Shown: piece after piece, positions 36,401-45,400 of the stretch
Layout of the letters: every line of letters starts with the position of its first letter
Numbering within the stretch: the first letter of the stretch is position 1
DNA from: Sabethes cyaneus
Taxonomy: Eukaryota > Arthropoda > Insecta > Diptera > Culicidae
DNA: 64,000 bases
Reading direction: 5' to 3'
NCBI RefSeq assembly: GCF_943734655.1
Contig: NC_071354.1
Coordinates: 5,119,001-5,183,000 of the forward strand
Translations under genes and position numbers: made by a program
The notes under the pieces: generated by a model
What the model was told of the DNA's origin: nothing
Databases searched by the model: none
Seen by the model: only the letters and a program-made list of their open reading frames with translations

Positions 36401-36691
36401 TGCTTTTATTCCCAAGGACGATGTTTAGATTCAGAAGACGGATACATCACCTGGGACGTAAACCTTAATAAAAAATGCGAAGAAACTGAGTTCGAAGTTA
36501 TTTACGAGGGTACAGTAAACAAAACTAAAAACGAAAATAAACACGAAGGTCGTAAAGCGATAAATGTTATCTACAGCACAATCTCCAAGTCGAATTTGTT
36601 TTCTATTCGTGCTAGGGAGCAAACGAAAATTTGTGGTAATGTTGGTTTTACAACTGATCACCCACGAATATTAATAGTAGAAGTAGGGTAA
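30434..36691 (+). CDS. BEL/Pao Gag-Pol polyprotein running into an envelope-like domain
   Basis: 2,085 codons from the ATG at 30434 to a TAA that is created by the inserted element at 36689-36691. Visible domains: a PHD zinc finger (C13, C16, C28, C31, H36, C39, C54, C57); a BEL-type Gag region from about residue 110; a CCHC-type knuckle region from C320; an aspartic protease (FDTGSS, D440); reverse transcriptase (YVDD, 854-857); RNase H (CDAS, D1035). The integrase has an N-terminal HHCC motif (H1340 to about C1380) and core residues D1413, D1475 and E1516. A basic linker follows, then a hydrophobic segment (about 1790-1808) that looks like a signal peptide. The last 270 or so residues are Cys-rich and glycosylation-site-rich, resembling chuvirus-type glycoproteins. 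The envelope is in frame with Pol, with no stop between them; the PHD finger on Gag is unusual. Confidence 0.93.
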   Translation: MHKILVNNKNGNCRLCEKPDSIGTLVACDECDRWFHVSCAGLDHTPGEKEPWICFKCKRLYDEISSRDKKISRLETPDSSHVEAFNEIINKIKEINVEKHSSTDNFLMKQSMIDLPYFDGSYNLWPRFKQTFIETTNKGNFSDLENLYRLQKSLKGNALKLVSALLLDSANVGIILNKLEEHFGSSEMVYNGLLREVLSLKAPRLEMPKTVVDFISGIGNLVITMKSLNREEYLNDQRLIKDLAFKLPTTLHQKWLMHLNEERLMSTPKNPYTAPTLENFYKWLKPQETLANMLIAERGVNYERTRPDRVNFLGNKQSRCFACKGDHRLSDCLNFKRMPLDKRRQFTRERKICFSCCNYSNHRMQDCKIGKTCGVDGCTLKHHPLLHAPFNTRNNNSDTSRRQPENVNCLVQNNKTIYYQVVPITIIGEDCEYKTFAFFDTGSSVSLIKEQVANDVKATGSCVPLTLAWTNGEVQEERNSQVIQIKVQADNGQIFTIKNVRTVDELNLPVQSIDMKQLKSRYPYLRDVNMRSYEQAVPTILLGLPHAYLFKAIAERSRGNNEPIAKQTKLGWTIFGGSEVNTNTKNLFSIDEVIEEEKSIREMMSNYFSTEAFGVKVPQSNLIPKADEQAIKIMENTLTKTNQGYEIDLLWKNEDVKFPNSFKTALGRLLIQERKMDKDPTLRDWYNAKIKEYVEKGYMRKLTVGEYMKSTPKTFYLPHFVTINKNKQPPKPRLVFDAAAKMEGVSLNSRLLSGPDMTESALGIKMRFREAPFAISGDIQEMFHRVGIIKEDRQAQRILFRESSKVRLDVYEMQVMTFGATCSPACAQFVKNTNAKNFLSESPDAVEAIIRNHYVDDYLDSFHDITNATRIVSDVIRIHDGASFKIRGFVSNSKKLLSKLPADRISPIKEVSLDEEQNFEKILGMYWNTQSDTFKYKLKIPEAVTLEPTKREVLSFIMSVYDPLGLISHITIESKLIMQDLWRTGIEWDDKIPDNLNKTWQNWIKKLSVLENLSIPRCYSLQQKESRKELHIFCDASLKAYATVIYMRTMSHLQTDVTIVAAKARVAPTKIISVPRLELQAAVLGTRLLNTVQSELRLTIHKTIFWTDSKTVLSWIKSDVRKYKQFVQYRVSEILDSTMESQWRYIDSASNPADEGTKVISSESKFIEGPSFLKLKESEWPTKFNDISIKESCHEELRPMYTLKEIDKPQFDILCITWCSDWNRLKRALCIIKKFAQFIKSKRRNLPFNSIITASDMQQAEEFLIRTAQWNAFPDEMVELQTTGTVDKSSRIRTLTPFVADNGIMRSETRYKNTKFVPYAARYPYILPDKHHVSELILKHQHERFKHKKMKAAIAAVQQKYHIIHIDAGMRKIKNRCQRCKNESARAKAPKMAPLPECRLQPFVKPFTHTGVDYFGPYNVSVNRRSEKRWGALFTCMTTRAVYIEVAQNLSADAFLLCLTTVQARRGRIKHLYSDNGTNFVGADNELKKLQRRLSTEGIEWHFNTPASPHHGGCWERQVYEIKTLMPSETMPEHVFRHLLAEIEFIINCRPLTAISLDATDDEPLTPNHFLFGCAGESEPSLNDTSKAEASRQQWKRVQLLAKNYWDRWLHEYLPSIARRSKWTEEIRNIRVGDIVMIADDHHKAKWQKGMVIEVHPGKDQKVRSATIRTTTGILKRPVVKLAVLDVNPPSEEGGTAKEEDLGVELKQTIKQNFEEQSSRKPHAVKSSAGNKHNFVGVVKRTPTEIFKPYEYGKRKCIDLDEVKRIAAQISKPEPKRKRKAIIRPWTWGNLLMLFYIICAAFGSVFSYEGSGLIAYDCGNPEVNLTSYSLLDVASCIPPSNNLTTEEVQIQVLQRNVKSEIHVFQCKVIMKRRIKHCGMHSHTSEFERGYAYMVKEFTAEECRLSHQLNRVTLTDTHTIRELKRNSTVRGEKLIVGSVSGSSCVGGRHWTPEYTWENALVFYEYEITLQDYVATVDFESDTVYLRNGINCFYSQGRCLDSEDGYITWDVNLNKKCEETEFEVIYEGTVNKTKNENKHEGRKAINVIYSTISKSNLFSIRAREQTKICGNVGFTTDHPRILIVEVG

Positions 36692-37977
36692 GGAACGAGT
36701 TAAGCAGTGTTACCTATTTTAATCAGTTGAACATAAATGATCCGAAAATGCACTTTTTTATTCATATTTTCAAAATCTTTTGATAGGATCATCTTCAAAA
36801 ATCACTTAACCATACATTTGGTTCACACAAACACAATTTATTGGGTTTCCGACAAGAAATATGATGAATTAAAAATTGTTGTCCAAAAACGTACATTTTT
36901 CAGCTGCTCTTCAGCAATCGCCACCTTGCTACTGACAAATTCATCAAATTTTCAGCACTGATTACAACCACTCTGAAAGTCAAGCACTCAATTGTCACAT
37001 ACCATTTTATTCAGTCTCTTTTTTTCTATTATCTAAGGCTTTGTCACTAGCCGAAAGTTTTATTATTTTCTAACAAAACTGAAAAAAAATTCTGAATTGA
37101 TGGAACCTGTTCACCAGTAGCAGCAGCTGCAGCACAACTGATGAACTATCGTGTTGCCAAGATACTGTTTCGGTTCTGGAAATAAGAATTTTAAGTTTGA
37201 AATTAACTGAAACCTCCTATGGTGAAAACGTGGTTCAATACTTTTAAGAGAAATGTATGTTCATAATTAATTTTTCTTTTTTAAAAACAACACAAAAGAC
37301 AGCTTTTCCAATAATTTTCGAAGATTTTCTCAGTGATTTAATGAAGCAACGATGTGTTTCAATGTTATTTGCTTTGACAACACTGTTCTAAAGTTAGATC
37401 GTGTGCACTTCTATGTTTGCCTCTTTTGTTCTCCCACCATCCTTATGAACAGCGAGTGAGACGTCAAACTCGCAGTTTCCCATAAGAACACCAGAGAATA
37501 AAAGAGACGACGAATACCGTTTGCCGAACGGTGCGGTGAGTGTATGCCCCGATAAACAATTTAGACAGATGGCATTTTACGCATATGCCGATACGCTATG
37601 CCGATTACGCATCAGATGCCGATTAGTAGGTCGCGGATAGGAACGCGAACTTACTGAATAGGGGGAAAAGTTCGAGGGATTTTTTAACGGGACGTAAAAA
37701 AATTCAGATTTCAGGATTGCTGAAAACAGCACCCTGCGGGTGAAAATGGGTTCGGTGTGTTCAAAATTAGTTCCACCGCTCCAACTTTTAAAGCGAAAAA
37801 TCAAAAGTTTAGCTCAACAATAGTGTCTTCCAATGGTAACAGCTTGAAGAACTAAAGATAGCAAGAAGATTGGTATGCTGATATTCCCCACTTAGTCAAC
37901 CCATCGCTTGTAATAAGGTAAAACAATCAGTGACCCGCTTAGACTGCTTAAAACTAGTTCTTTACCCTAGTTGGCTT
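36686..37977. mobile_element. TA-flanked DNA element, copy 1 (1.29 kb), splitting the envelope region
   Basis: Left end GGGTAAGGAACGAGTTAAGC; right end, read inverted, GGGTAAAGAACTAGTTTTAAGC. TA flanks both sides (36684-36685, 37978-37979). The interior matches the 3.26-kb copy at 47146-50408 in the opposite orientation. Conserved short ORFs in both copies (36737-36961, 37577-37804) resemble no known transposase and the element looks non-autonomous. Its arrival puts a stop codon into the BEL reading frame. TA duplication suggests the Tc1/mariner or a related group. Confidence 0.85.
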
Positions 37978-39046
37978 CAACTCTCCCTTTATTAGACGAT
38001 CTACATCAGGTAGAAATTTTGACTTGTTTACATACTTCAACTCAAAAATAACAATCGTCGAAAATTATATTGGTCAGAGCATGACTGAACTTTACAATAC
38101 AGTTATGACTGAAATATGTAAAGTCGATAAAACGCTAATGGAAACAAGATTAACATTAGCACGATTAAATCCTACGGAATTTGTTTCTAGTATAATTAAG
38201 CGGTCCGGATATACGGCCGTTGTAGCAGGTGAAGTTTTACACATTTTGGAGTGTAAACCAGTTTACGTAATGCCCAGGTCGGAAGTAAACTGCTATCAAG
38301 AGATACCAGTAAATTATAATAACAAATCAATGTTTATATCACCTGTGACCAGAATTCTGCAAATTAGAGGGACGCAAATTGATTGCACACCTTTACTCCC
38401 TGCCAAATTTCGAATCGGTGGTAGATGGTATACCACAGATAGTCGTATACGAGAGACTACCGCTCCGTTACAGCTTGCAACGGATATTCTTACTACATGG
38501 TCCTACACACCGCTACCAAATCTTATGCAAAGTGGAGTATATGATGCGGACAGTGTTGAAAAAATGAGGAATATGATATATGAACAGGGAGACAGACGTA
38601 TAGCGTCTAACGTATTACACAAAATCCTAGTTGGTCAGCGACCCGATGTTCAAGGATTTCGTTTCGATGCGCTTGTTTCAAGTAGGATAGTTGAAAACGT
38701 CATCGAAAAATATTGGAGTAAGTTGATGTCCTGGTCAACTTGGCTGGGGAATATAACTTCTACATTTATTGGAATATACATGATTGGTAGGATAATTAAA
38801 TTTGTAATTGATACTTTTATGCACGGACGTATATTATATGATATATACGGTCTCGGTTGGCAACTTATAGCATCATTTTGGGATTCACTAACGAGCTTCT
38901 TGTCCCACCGAGATTCAATGAGAAGAATGGCCCAAAAGAATGAAACAAATGAAATAAGTCTACATATTGAAAGTGCACCAAGGGAGGCCGATCTGCCGGC
39001 TGCACCCGAAGCATATTTATATCCAAAAATACAACAAATTAATTAG
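37978..39046 (+). pseudogene. Downstream half of the split BEL envelope-like region
   Basis: The frame is open from the very edge of the inserted DNA element to the stop at 39044-39046, about 30 bp before the 3' LTR. This half carries further Cys residues and a hydrophobic stretch with flanking charges near 38760-38840 that looks like the C-terminal membrane anchor, followed by a cytoplasmic tail. Together with the upstream half it fits a class of glycoprotein seen in chuviruses and in some BEL elements of mosquitoes; that assignment is from remembered family features. As it stands the gene is broken and would not give a full product. Confidence 0.8.
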
Positions 39047-39076
39047 TAAATCTAGGATGATTTACGGGCCCCGGAA

Positions 39077-39765
39077 TGTCGCTGCTAGAGCGGAATGATA
39101 AAAATAAATAACTTAGCTGGAGGCATTATCGCTTCCAGAGGTAGAGCAAACAAGCTGCTTAGCTAGACGCACCAACGATGTAATCAAATAAACATGCTAG
39201 AAAAACGATCCATCTAATCGGGAGTAGGAAAATCAGAATATGAAAAGGAATCTGAAAAACCATCTCGCGCATGGATTATGTACTGATTAGACTATTTATT
39301 TAGGGCCTGAAAGATTAAGCCACTCCCATGTGTCGCATTTAGAATTTCTTTCTCTTTTTATCGTTAGGACGCAATGAGGAGTGTTCAAACAATTATAGTG
39401 TTTTAGAATAAGCGCCCGTTAGACTCCAGAAGGAAAATAAATGAAAATTATGGATATTCGAAGAAAAGTCTGGTATCTAAAGGGACATAGTATATAAGTC
39501 AATTTCCTGGGATGCTTTACATAAGTATCCATCGATTATTCAACGCGTAGCTTTAAGACGACAATTGTAACTTTTTTCAATAAAGTTAAGTTTTTCCTGG
39601 GAACAGTTTCCCACATAGCAGTAAAGTGAAGTGAATTAATCAGCACGAGTGAATATCACATCCAATTTCAAAGTACGACCTAGTCGGAAAAGTGACTTTG
39701 GAGCAACAACGAAAACCACCGGCTAAGACCATCTCTGGCCAAACTAAATGTTGCTCGCGACAACA
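39077..39765 (+). repeat. 3' LTR of the BEL/Pao element
   Basis: 689 bp, TGT...ACA, matching the 5' LTR with no difference seen by eye. Followed by the duplicated aggtt. Confidence 0.95.
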
Positions 39766-40166
39766 AGGTTAGTGAAATTAAACTATAGGAGTCAATATAA
39801 GTGTTCGTGTATGTTCCGCAGAAGAGAAAAATTTCTTCAATGAACAGCTTTTTTCGATTCCAATTAATTACCTTCTGATCGTTACAGGTTATCATCGCGC
39901 CGACGTCGCTCGTGCTATTTCAAGCAGTCTTCTTCGTTCAACTCGGTCTTGGGCCGCTGGTCGCCAATTCTCAGAAGTCGAAAGTCGCTTTTAAACTGGT
40001 CGAGCGATACCGCACAGTGGGCATATCTGTTCCTGAGGCAGGAGGAGTTGTTGAAGAGGGCCACTTTCAGGGCATTATTAGGAGCATTTTTATTAGAATT
40101 AGGTTTGGTTTTATAGACTTCAATATAATGCTCAAATTGATCCACCTATTTTGTCTGTATTGATAA
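39766..40166. other. Right internal segment of the inverted-arm element
   Basis: Without the BEL insertion, the sequence would read gatgagcag/gttagtg, a good splice-donor context. A pyrimidine-preceded gttacag lies near 39890, followed by a GC-richer block at 39890-40080. This resembles a small intron between two exon-like pieces, possibly captured host sequence. No protein family was recognised in any frame. Confidence 0.35.
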
Positions 40167-40613
40167 ATTTTATGTCCCAAATAATCGACCTATTTCGTAT
40201 GGTTCCGTAGGTTACAAAATTTTCTCCATCGATTAATCCACCTATTTCGTATGATTTACGTATTTCGTCGTCTGATTCCTCCACCGATTTGATCGGCTTT
40301 GGTAGGCAAGTTAACTACATACACCAATTAATCCACCTATTTCGTCGGTATATTGACAAAGTTTATCTCCCGATTGATCAACCTATTTCGTTTGGTTCCA
40401 TCAGACACCTTTATTTCGTCACCCGACTAAACAGCCAATTTAGTCGGTTTTTGTCGATCGATTAAACATACCGACGAATCGGTAGATCGCCCTGTTAAAC
40501 TCCCATAAGCGTCGTTGCAACAATCGGCCGATTCGTCGGGTCCAAAATCGGGCGATTCAGCCGACGCGAACCTACTAAATCGGGGGAAAAGTAGGGGGGA
40601 TTTTTTATCGGGT

Positions 40614-42459
40614 AAGTTTCATATGGGAGCTGTCAAAAGCTCGGTCAAAATGAAAAGCTCTATCAGAAAGATAGAAGAGAGGAAGAGAACTTCTGACATC
40701 ATTTCAATCAATCGGCTTGGCTGATATCTGTCAAACAGCAAATCATTCTATTTTTGATTTTTATTAATTTTTTCATCAAATATTGACCCAATTGAAATAA
40801 AAAAAGAACTGTTAGATTCAAAAAACGACGGGCTATCAAATGAGGTAAAAAAAGCAACTTTTTTGGAAAAATTAAAATACCCAATTTTTTCATATCAAAA
40901 AGGATCTCGATTTTGGCAACATAGACGACACGCATTTGTTGCCAAATTCGAAATTCTATTGTATAATAGAAACTGAATTTTCAACAAACTTTTAGTAGAT
41001 TTCAAGCAGTATAAAGCTGCAATCTTTATATAATACGATAAACATAAATTTGATTTCCAAAGTGCAATAATGGGGAATAATCTTTACCAATCGAAAATAT
41101 ATGAACCCTACCGAAGTCGTACCCGGCCGCACTTGATGCAAAGAACGATAAGCTAATAAAAATATTTAAACAACCAATTCATCATTGATATCATCTATCA
41201 TCGTAAAAATGAAAATATTTAGACTGTCAACGACAACGGCCGCTTCTACTATTTTTGTTTGGAATCACATTCAAAACAATAAAAGTGTAGCAGTGAATCA
41301 TATTGATCTTCTCGGAATCGATAGGACCCTTTTGAGTCACATATTATGTATGGTTGAGTCGCTCCAGCGATATTCTCTGCGGTCGGTGGCTTCAATGTCA
41401 TTTTGTCCGCAGGGAATCCGCTATCCGCGAGAACTGATGATGCCATCATCAATGCTTCCCTGTGTCGTGTGTTCAGCTCATTCATCATCTGATTCGATGC
41501 GAAGTTGTTAGTTAGTTAGTTGTTATTAACTACATTCGTTCAACGGGTAGTCGGAAGCTGCTATTGAAACAGCATATGCTCTCTTCGTATTTCATCTCTG
41601 GAGCTGAGCAGTGCGACTAATTTGAATTATTTCACAGTTCACACTTGTTGATTGTAAACATATCGTTTGGTATTTGATTCAATAACACGGCTTTGATTTC
41701 ACAGTTTAGTTGAATAAATTGATCTTAAATATTAATGTTTTTAGTCTAGTTTGGTGGCAGTGAGACTGGCAACTTTTAGAGCAGCGCTCTCGCGTGCACC
41801 CAACGCTATTATTAATTATCTCGCGTATTTCTGCGGTCGCGTCGCGTCGGTTTCTCACTCCAGTTTGGACCGTCCATTGGATCAACGCTGGTTGGCATTC
41901 TCAGCGCTAACATTTTGCTTTACCAGTGAGTGAGTCACCGTTGCAACAATAACGTGGAGAGAAAAAATCGCGATAGCCAAAAAAACAATCAGTACACAAC
42001 TGAGTCATTTTTTGCGCGCGCGCGTTTATACTCCCTTCCGCCACTCGCTGCTGTGGTCACTTGACTAAGGCCTCAGGCCAGTGCGCATCACCCCGAAGAG
42101 AGCATTGCTGTTCACTCTGGTCAGTTGAGCTCACGTCGCGGTCTATCAGAGTGGCACGTGCTTCAGTGTCCCGCAGCCGAATACGGCTGATCGTGACTTC
42201 GAAATAGTGTTCTGAAATAATTTGCTATCGCCTGATCGAGTTTAACTGAATTGAAAGCGGCCGACCAGTGCAAAAATCGTAAACCTGAAGGCGAGCAAAC
42301 TAGCCTCGGAATTTGCAAGTGTTAAGATAAGATAAGATAAAATAAGCTGTATCGCAACGAGAAGCTTAACGTTTGACTGTGAGTTTGTTGTTAGTTAGTG
42401 AAACGGTCTGCTCCCGAAAGGGTCATTAACGTACTCGCGCACGCACGCTACTAAGCTCA
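40614..42459 (+). promoter_or_regulatory. Upstream region and 5' UTR of the WH2-protein gene
   Basis: 40740-40960 contains the far end of the dispersed repeat family on the minus strand (tatcaaaaaggatctcgatt, and gacgacacgcatttgttg). From about 41750 the sequence becomes CpG-richer, with a (gc)n run near 42016-42025 and arthropod initiator-like tcagt words at about 42119 and 42163. 42327-42345 has repeated gataa motifs (aagataagataagataaaat). The start codon of the gene follows at 42460. The exact promoter and any upstream non-coding exon cannot be fixed. Confidence 0.4.
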
Positions 42460-45400
42460 ATGACGGTTCTGAGTTCCGGAGAGGGTGGTGTGCCACCACC
42501 TCCCCCACCACCGCTATCGACTCCGACATCACCCATTGTGAACGGATCCGGACCGGATAAAAACCTGCTGCTCGTGGACATTCGTAACGGAATCACCTTG
42601 AAGCCGACCAAAACCAAAGATAAAAGCACACCGGCGTTCATCAAGAAATCCAATGTAAGTTGAACCCAGTTGAACTATTGTACATACAAAGTACAGACAC
42701 ATACGGGATCCATGCCATACAACAATCACACAAAGTTGGGTGTTTTTTTTTCTCTATCACTAGCTCATCCTCACCGGCTTAACGATATCGAGTTGTTTTT
42801 TTTTATCTGCTTGCTTACGTACATTATATTAAACTCAATGTCATCCAGCAATTGATGTGCTGCTGCTGTTGCACGGGTGGGAATTTCCTATCGTCAAAGT
42901 ACATGTACAATACGTACATACATATGTATACAGGCCGTGTTTACCTCAAACAGGTGTTGTTAAAAGCTTGCTCGCTCGTTCTCCCCACATCCAGAAATGT
43001 TGATCGTCATAAAAAAAAACTACCTGTCTAACGAGTGAGGTGTGCATGTTCCGAAAGGATGAGGAACGGCATGAAATCAATATCAATTAGGATGGTGAAT
43101 GATCGAATTTAATCTTGGTGTGCCTGCTACCTACTCAACGGCTTCCTACAGATTTTCAGAGTTAGTGCATTTTATCTCAGAAGCAACCAGTTCACTTTTC
43201 AAGCTTTTCCATAAGCATGTTTTATGGAATATAATGTGTTTGTTGTATTACGATTTTCATTTATGTTGCTTTTTATTGCACAGATTTCCATTTTACAAGA
43301 TTTCACAGGATTAATCTTCTTTTGTTGAATAGCAATGTTTTATCTACGCATAATATTTTCTTCTGGTTTTGAAAAGGCATATCAGCTGGCATCTATTTCG
43401 CTTTCAGTCTGACGTGGATAACCTCCACCGTCGAAAAGTTCTTGCCTATGATATCAAAGTCTAGATGTTGGCACGCCAGTTTGTCCGAAAAGTCGTGTTC
43501 GTGCATTATCTGCCATAAATAGTTTCGATCGACTCTATCGTATGCTGCTTTGAAGTTAATAAAGATGTGACGCGTGTGCACGTAACATTTCCGATTTTCC
43601 TGTCCGTAACCTCGCGCTATCGGTGACAGACGGCGTACCGGGATCTGAAAAGTACTTTGTAGGCAGTGTTTATCAGTGTAATTTAATCTTTTTAATTTAA
43701 TTTAATTTAATTTATTTACATAATCCATCGGACAAGTTTGTCTACATGAATACTTAATATTAAAAACTAGATCCAAGTATGCGCCTGCGGTAAAATTGAG
43801 GTGCTTCGTCGAAGGAGAAGAAATCAGCGTATCGATTGAATTGTCGAATCATTGACGATATGGGGGAGTTGGTGGCGTATTGCGTAGAATGAAATTCTTC
43901 TTGTAATATTGTCCTAGCTCGTAGTGCTTTTGAAGGTGCGTACAGTCAAATCTGTGAGAGTAGATCTGGCGCATCAATTTGGGTATTTAGCAGCTTACAA
44001 ATAAAAATTGCTTGTGATATATGTCTCCTCTTGGCCAATGTTTCAATACCCAGCACCTTATAACGATCTTTATATGGGGGGTAAGTTATGTGGGTCGTTC
44101 CACGGTAGTTGACGCAGAGCATACCGAACAACAACAATACAATACTGGCGAATTTTAGTGTAGACCGAACGATGGAACAGTAGAGGGCTTTAAAGCAGAA
44201 TGGATCATTAAATTCTCTGGCAATTTTGAATATAAAGCCTAGTTTACGGTTTGCTTTCTCGACGATATGGGGCTTTAGAGTCAGCTTTTCATCAAGAACG
44301 ATTTCAAGGTCTTTCACTTGTTCAACTCTACTAAGTTTAGTCCCTAGCACCTCGTAGTCAAACAATATCGCATTTCTAGTACGATGATAACAGATGGAAA
44401 AACATTTGTCGACATTCAACGTCAACAGAATTCTTGCACACCAGTGAGTGTGATTAACAGATTTTTGATAACATAATTAACTATTTGTTGGTCCTCAGCA
44501 ACACGATTTTTCGTTGTTCTAATTCTTTGCGATCTCTGTTCTCCTTCTGGTGATTTTTACTCCTTAGGATCGTTCGTCAGCTGATTTCTTGCTTGTCGGT
44601 ATTTGATTAAGTTCTCTTTAGTGGCAATCAGATAATTTTTCTAAGCGCGTTATTTTTTTTCCTTCCTGCCGTTTGTTGGCATTCCTTAACAATTATTTTG
44701 GAGCTCCTTACTTAGTACGGTGGTAGCGGCCTCACCGATCTTCAAGGGCTGAAGCGCCTAGGCTTCTCGGAGGAAAGCAATGCCTTATCCCGTATTCGCG
44801 CGTAGTTCTTGGCGTGATGTTAAAAAAGAAAGAAGCCGATGTGGTCAACCTAATTTATTATACGTTGGTCAGATGACTTTGGCTTTGTGTATATATTTTT
44901 GTGGGATCTTGATGTCTCGTGACGAACAGCTGTCATACGTTGCCTCCAGACACGCGTAGAACGCTTCCTTTTCATCGTCGAGTGTACCTTCGTACGTAGA
45001 CGGTGCTGTAATTGAAGAAATGGACTTTTATTCTTAATAGACACATTCTCACGTTGACAGCCTTCGAATGGTTGGCAGTGCCTACCAGCTCTGGTAAAAC
45101 TGAGGCATTCCGCCGCAGATCTTCCAAAACTTTTTTCCTTTACACCAGATTTCCTACAAAGCTACAATGCCAAGTTTGCGGGTTTTAAACTGTTTGTGCC
45201 TCACCATTTAAAAAATTTGGTTACCACTTAAGAAATCAGACAACAGCGGTCGAGCCACTCCTAACCTGGAGTGCCGATGTTTATTAGATTGAAGAACTTC
45301 AAGCCGCCTCTGACAAGGGGACAGACGTTCATGGCTGATAAGGCTACTCCTCGTGCTGACACTCAGCATTCGCATGTGAGCCTCCTTTTCTTTCCGTTAT

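Larger units (their letters stand above)
28238..39765 (+). mobile_element. BEL/Pao LTR retrotransposon with envelope-like gene
   Basis: 11,528 bp between the LTRs' outer ends, flanked by the 5-bp duplication aggtt. Order: 5' LTR, 1.5-kb structured leader, one long Gag-Pol-Env frame, 3' LTR. The only visible damage is a DNA element at 36686-37977 that splits the envelope region. LTRs that look identical and an otherwise open 2,085-codon frame indicate a recent insertion; the DNA element arrived later still. It interrupts the inverted-arm element 27089-40613. Confidence 0.95.
27089..40613. mobile_element. Inverted-arm (foldback-like) element hosting a BEL retrotransposon
   Basis: 27089-27535 and 40167-40613 are near-perfect inverse complements of about 447 bp. 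The ends read ACCCGATAAAAAATCCCCCC on the left and the matching inverse on the right. Each arm contains several variants of cgaaataggtngattaat, possible transposase-binding repeats. Removing the BEL insertion leaves about 2.0 kb: the two arms, a perfect 166-bp palindrome at 27536-27701, and unique sequence (27702-28237 and 39771-40166). No transposase was found. The outer flanks show no obvious target duplication, so the exact ends and class are open. Confidence 0.75.

Noticed and set aside
36737..36961. Short ORF conserved in both TA-flanked copies as a possible gene
   Set aside because: Conservation is explained by the near identity of the two whole copies; no codon-specific signal can be judged by eye.
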